The notes under the pieces: model-generated
Databases searched by the model: none
Told to the model about the DNA's origin: nothing
The model's input: the letters and a program-made list of their open reading frames with translations, nothing else
Translations under genes and position numbers: made by a program
In this document: piece by piece, positions 58,821-64,000 of the stretch
Position numbering within the stretch: position 1 is the stretch's first letter
Layout of the letters: every line of letters starts with the position of its first letter
Source: Lanius collurio
Lineage: Eukaryota; Chordata; Aves; Passeriformes; Laniidae
Assembly: GCA_020086605.1 (NCBI GenBank)
Contig: JACBWW010000004.1
Span: 14,358,932 to 14,422,931 of the forward strand
Direction of reading: 5' to 3'
DNA: 64,000 nucleotides

Positions 58821-61800
58821 TAACAGAATTTAGATTTGTTACAAAAGTCATAGTCATCTCCATCATCAAGTCAAAATTTTCTTTACCTTTAAAACCCACA
58901 TTCAGGAGCCTGCACAAATTATTACAATAAACTTCCTTTGCCTAGGACAAATGATTAACAAAATCATTGCAGCAGTAAATGAAGCAAAAGACAGGTGACA
59001 CAGACTTCTCCTGGCATTAAAGGTGTAATTGAAATGAATTTTGCATGCTCCAGTGAGTTGATGAACTGGCTACTCCTCTTCTAACCATGCATCGCTAAAG
59101 CAATTTATGTTCAGTTTCAACCTTCTGTGCTGCTTGGCTCCCTCAATTTGAGTAAATGGGCAAAAATACTGTAAACATATGCTTTGTACACTTCCTAAGC
59201 CAATTGTTTTCAATTTTTCTTTCTTGGAAAGACTGTCTATTTGAATGGGAATTATTTGGAATTGTATAGCTGAGCTGGGATTAGTGAGATTCAAGTGGTT
59301 TAGTCTAAAAAGGTGAACCCAGAGAGCTAAACAGCGGCACAGGTTGTTCAGTTTGGACCCATTCAATACAAACTCTATCATATAAAAGTAAACTATTGAC
59401 TTGGTAACATTTCTCACTGTGCTTTAATACTTAATTGAAGGAAAAAATTGGAAGAAAACCTACTTGAAAATTATAAATTTTAAAATTATAAAGCAATGAA
59501 ACCCAACAGTAATTTGAAGAAAAATTCCTTTGAATAGTGAGTTTCCCCCTCATCTGATGTTACTTTAGTACAAGATAAAGCATCACACAACCTATCACAG
59601 GCCTCTTATTGTGGCAGTGAAAGTCTTCCATACTCAAGTAATAGCCATGTATTTTAAAGAAAGGCAAAACCTTTCTTTTCTGGTTTTAACTATGTAATTA
59701 CAACAGGCAACTAAGTTATACATTTTGCAATCTTCAAATTAGCAGAAAATTAATTATCTTTTATAATTAATCATTATTATATCTAGTAGTTAATATAATT
59801 CTGCTCCTGAAATAATCAAGTGACAATGAATCAAATAAGAAAGTAGAAAGAACAAAGCATCATGGTTGTAGAACACCAGTTTCATGCCTAAAAATACTAC
59901 TAATACAAAAATTCTCCCTTTGGCCAATGTTTCTACATAAGATAAGCTGATTCCAGTCACCCTTTAAAAATAAATTAGAAGACTGAACAACATTTTATAG
60001 ATGCTAGTGCTAAGTGGTGCAGAGTCTGCAAAATAGATCAAAACTGACAGACTATATTTGTCTGAGTTTCTATGTTCAATATTCTTAAAGCCAAGCTTCT
60101 TCTCAATGATTGAAAGGATCCTTTGCTCATTCTCAATGGTGTGTACTGGATGTATAGTGTTATGAGGTAAAATTCAAACTCAGTTTTGGATAAAATAAAC
60201 TATATATTTCTTATATTAATTTCCTTTCTGAAAACTCATCATTCTTTCTTGTAAGATGAATGATATTTATTGATCCTTGACCAGATAAGGAATGTAGCAA
60301 GATCAGTCTAACTAGTATATTGTCAATAAACAACTGAAACAAGAGAAGCTGGTACTCAGGAAAAAAAATACCCTGAACATTTTGAAGACTCAAGACATTG
60401 AGCTGGGGCCAAAACTTGGTTGGGCTGCTGCTTCAACAGCTCCCTAGAATGTCACAACCCATAGTCAAGCTATCCAAAACTGACACAATAGATGATGTCA
60501 GGAACTAGTGAAAGCTTGAAAATGGCTATCTATGAGGTCTTTGCAGATAGACTTAAGCATGAAAAGAGGTAATTGTGCATCACTGGCTATAAATACACAG
60601 GAAGTTTATCCTCTTCAAAAATTTTAAAAAGTTTCTAAATGCAGCAGGTATCCATCCATCAGAGTCTTGAATTTGACTTAGAATAGGGAATGGAAGGCCT
60701 CTGTGTTAGCACTACAGCATATTGGTCTTAGCATTTGTGAGTTTTATTTTAATCTAAAGGAAAGCTAATACTTTTTTTCTGCAGGGCTATTGAGTATCTT
60801 AAAACATTTCCTTCTTGAAGAAGTTTTCAGGTGAAACCTTCTAGTTGCAGTGTGCTGCCAAACAGGCTGCACTACTACCTCTAAGTTTGACTGCAATTCT
60901 TACTGTTCTGTCCAATGTTGTTTTGCCCCAGAACCTTAACTGGCATTATTTTTCCTCTGCAATTTTACAGACTGGAAAAATCAGGACAACCCAACCTACA
61001 CAATGATCTACACATGGCCAGTTTAGCACTTGAATGATGTATAAAAATACTTAACATATATGTGACCTTGTAGTACTTCAGAATGCTTTACCAATATCAT
61101 TTAAGTACTTTTCCACACTCCTTAAAAAAATATATCACAAGTAAACAGTGTTTGAGCCACTTAAGCAAAGAAAATAAATATTCCCCTTCTATCTAAATAA
61201 GTATATATGATGTTTACAAAATCATTTTAGGACCTCATGCCAGGCACTTATGTAAAGTGGTTTTAATAATGAAATCTTAATAGAAAAAGAAACCGTCGCT
61301 TGATCCCAGGTGAACTGGAGATTTTTCACTGTGTAACTCTTAAAGCAAAAGCTAAATCTTCCAACTCTCAAAACCTAAGCTAGTTTTGAATAGTGCAGAA
61401 CATAAGAAATATTAATCAATGTTTGTTATAAAACCTCTAGAAATTCAGTTTAAATTGTGAGCATTAGAAGAGGATTTTACATTCTCTTTAGATAAGACAG
61501 GCTCATTGTGGGAAAGAAAAAAGGTTATTCTAAAATAGGAAAAAAAAGGAAAAATATTAGTGAGAGTCAATATTTATATTTTCAAGGCAAAAAAATGAGG
61601 GGAAAAGAGATATGAATTTATTATTAGTGACTTTACTTAGATGAAATAAAAGGAAAATTGCTTCACAGTCATACTGTGATAAAGCTAATTAATACAGACT
61701 TAATTAATATATCTACTAAAAAACTACCAGTTGGATTATGAAAATTCTGGGTGATTAGACTGAAAAGGGAAAAGTACATTAAAATATCTATCTTCAACTC

Positions 61801-64000
61801 TAGGCATGGATAGGTCTTGCATGTATTTGGTTTTGCATATTGCCACACTCTTCCCTCCTGCTCCCTGGAGGAACTCCCAGAATGTGTTTCCGTAGAATAT
61901 TTTTTGGTTGCTTATGAATATAGTGATGACATAAATCAAATATTTTTAATATTTATACTGTCATTAGTTTTGCCTCCTACCAATATGATCTGTCTTATGG
62001 GTAGCAGAAAGAAAATAATTGGCTTTCAAATTATAAGTGGTAATACTGAATTAATAACTAGACTTGAAAGTTGCAGACCATTTTTGATTCCTTTTAATGA
62101 AAAGTTTTTAATGCTCAACACACATATGAAGATCATGACATCTAAATAATAGAAATGTGTATTTGAGAATATAGTTCCTATTTTTTCTTTTTTGAAATTG
62201 TATATACTTAAATATCATCCATATTTCTTATATATGGTATCTATAAGACCATATATATTTCTTTTGCTAACTAAGTTAAAAGGAAGATTTATACTTCTAT
62301 GGCAGTAAATATTAACAAAAAATCATTTAATGTTAGTTATTTAAAGCTTTTTAGTTGAGGGGTTTTATTTTTCCAACACACCACTTTTAAAAAGTGCTTA
62401 CAAAGAGTGCCTTATGCAGCTTTAAATTTCTAATACAGGTTTTAAATTTTATGCAAAGTCTAAAATCAAAAATAGCATCATTCTTATTAAATTGCAATTC
62501 CAGGGATTTCTCAGTGTCTTTCCTTTTGTGTAGCCCTAGATTTCTTCCTGTGTTGGACTGGTGAATTCCTTTCTCTTGGCATTCCTGGTGAGGCTGATAA
62601 GAAATGTACCAATTAGCCCCTTTCCAATGTTCTCACAATAACCACTGCACTGTCAGCCTAACATGCCCTCATGAGATGGAAATTTTTTGTTACTGTTTAT
62701 AGGCAAAAAGTCTGTGACTGTTTCAGGGAGCAGAGGAATACCTTACCCTTATTTCCCAAAGTCTGAGATGTACCATGCAATTTGAAGGAGTTCAGGGGCA
62801 GAAGGGCAGTTCTTGCTTTCTACTCCTTGCCTGTTTTGTCACAAGGACACCGCTGTGGGCAAGATGAATGATACAAAATGAGCAAGGACTGGTAGTATTT
62901 GCAGGTGCTTCAAGAGGTTTTGCACATGGACAGAATGAGCAAGAATCCTCTTACAGATAACAGGAATTAGCTAGCAACATTTTATTTAAGCATTGGCAAA
63001 GATGTGTGCACTTCTTGTAAGTATTTCACTACTGAGACAGATATTTCAGCTGTTTTCAGGTGCTGTTGTATTTCTGTCTTAGACAGTGTTCTTGGGTGAA
63101 ATATGCTCTAACCAGAGCTTCCTTGGAAAACTGAATACCTAAATGCAATTCATTTGGTGATTTAAAAGCATTTATAATTTGAATTTCACCTTAGAAATAA
63201 CCCTCAAACTAAAAGAAGCAAAGCCAAAACACAGAATTTTCAAGTTCTATCTTCTTCTTTTCACAAAAATCTTAGTTTATGAGAACTCTATGCCACATAA
63301 AATTTTACTGTTTCACAGGCAGTTTAGTTTGTAGCTTTATTCAGCTGCCTCAGACTGCTGAAACTGAGACTTCATGTTGGAATTTGTTGCCCTGCTGTTG
63401 TAGATTATTGATTGCCTGCCTGATATGTAAATACTGAAGCAAAAAATTACTAACTGAATCCTTTTGTCTTTGTTGTTACTGTCCTGCTTTCTGTCCATCA
63501 GGGGGCTTATCCTGTAATTCTCCACGCAGGATTTTTAGGAAACTTTATTATAATTTGTTTCAACTGCAAGAAAATGCTCTGCACATGGGGGAGGAAAGCA
63601 CTTGTGAAAGGTGTTACAGAGGTGTCTGTATTTTAACGATTTAGCTGCTGTCTTCTCTGGAAGGTAAAAGCCTAAACTTAAAGGAAAAATCATGATTTTC
63701 CCCACATTTTATTCTGACAAAATAATGATGTCTTACAACAACTCCAGACTTTAATCAGAAATATTAATAATAAATGGTGGTAGACTGGATTTTGCCACTT
63801 CAGATAACAGGCATCAGTGAATTATAAGAAAAAATATATCCTGTAAAATAAGAAATATGCACATGAAAATGATTCCTCTATGTTTTAATATGTGTTCATA
63901 TATGTATATTATATTTCATGTAATTGGAGATATTTTAAGATATATTACTTAGAAAATTGAAGAATGAAAACTATGTCAGGACCAGTGCAAGTTGTATAGA
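58821..64000. other. Unique-looking AT-rich DNA to window end
   Basis: No transposon, RNA gene or coding exon recognised. Open frames such as 59070-59417 (minus) and 61817-62149 (plus) lack motifs and splice partners. Composition is uniform. Confidence 0.5.

Overview
The window looks like AT-rich, gene-poor nuclear DNA from a bird, most likely a passerine. Nine CR1 LINE pieces are present, several carrying the CR1 3' terminal repeat built on ATTCTATG. There are LTRs of types I recognise from avian endogenous retroviruses. One tRNA-Ile-headed SINE with a CR1-like tail (17451-17592) matches what I know of TguSINE1, a family described from passerines. I see no bacterial gene, operon, CRISPR array or plasmid feature. 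All statements about families are from memory and by eye; no database search was run.

Layout. A ~1.1 kb ERVL-type solo LTR lies at 1164-2248 and a 588 bp ERVL-type solo LTR at 6049-6636, both sense on the minus strand and both flanked by 5 bp direct repeats. CR1 pieces lie at 3727-4587 (+), 20787-21206 (-), 26935-27065 (+), 41962-42020 (-), 45195-45500 (+), 47680-48255 (+), 50275-50578 (-), 50579-51080 (-) and 54558-55100 (-). Two ~285 bp solo LTRs of one family sit in opposite orientation at 22457-22740 (+) and 38166-38450 (-). A probable further LTR is at 41530-41926. A 114 bp mini-element with LTR-like ends and a perfect 5 bp duplication is at 43011-43124. A 128 bp non-LTR segment occurs twice 1096 bp apart (10191-10318 and 11287-11414). 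A GC-rich, CpG-decayed block that resembles an old dispersed repeat lies at about 58205-58820.

Genes. I found no convincing protein-coding gene, tRNA, rRNA or small RNA gene. The longest open frames are either antisense to transposons or chance frames. Two places are worth a second look as possible exons: a phase-compatible two-exon frame at 21744-22338 with a signal-peptide-like start, and an exon-like relic at 44864-45115 with one internal stop. Both are weak. The rest is unique-looking intergenic or intronic DNA with a few simple repeats. I did not find an evident new biological system; the best leads are structural: the mini-LTR, the inverted LTR pair, the 128 bp duplication and the unclassified block.
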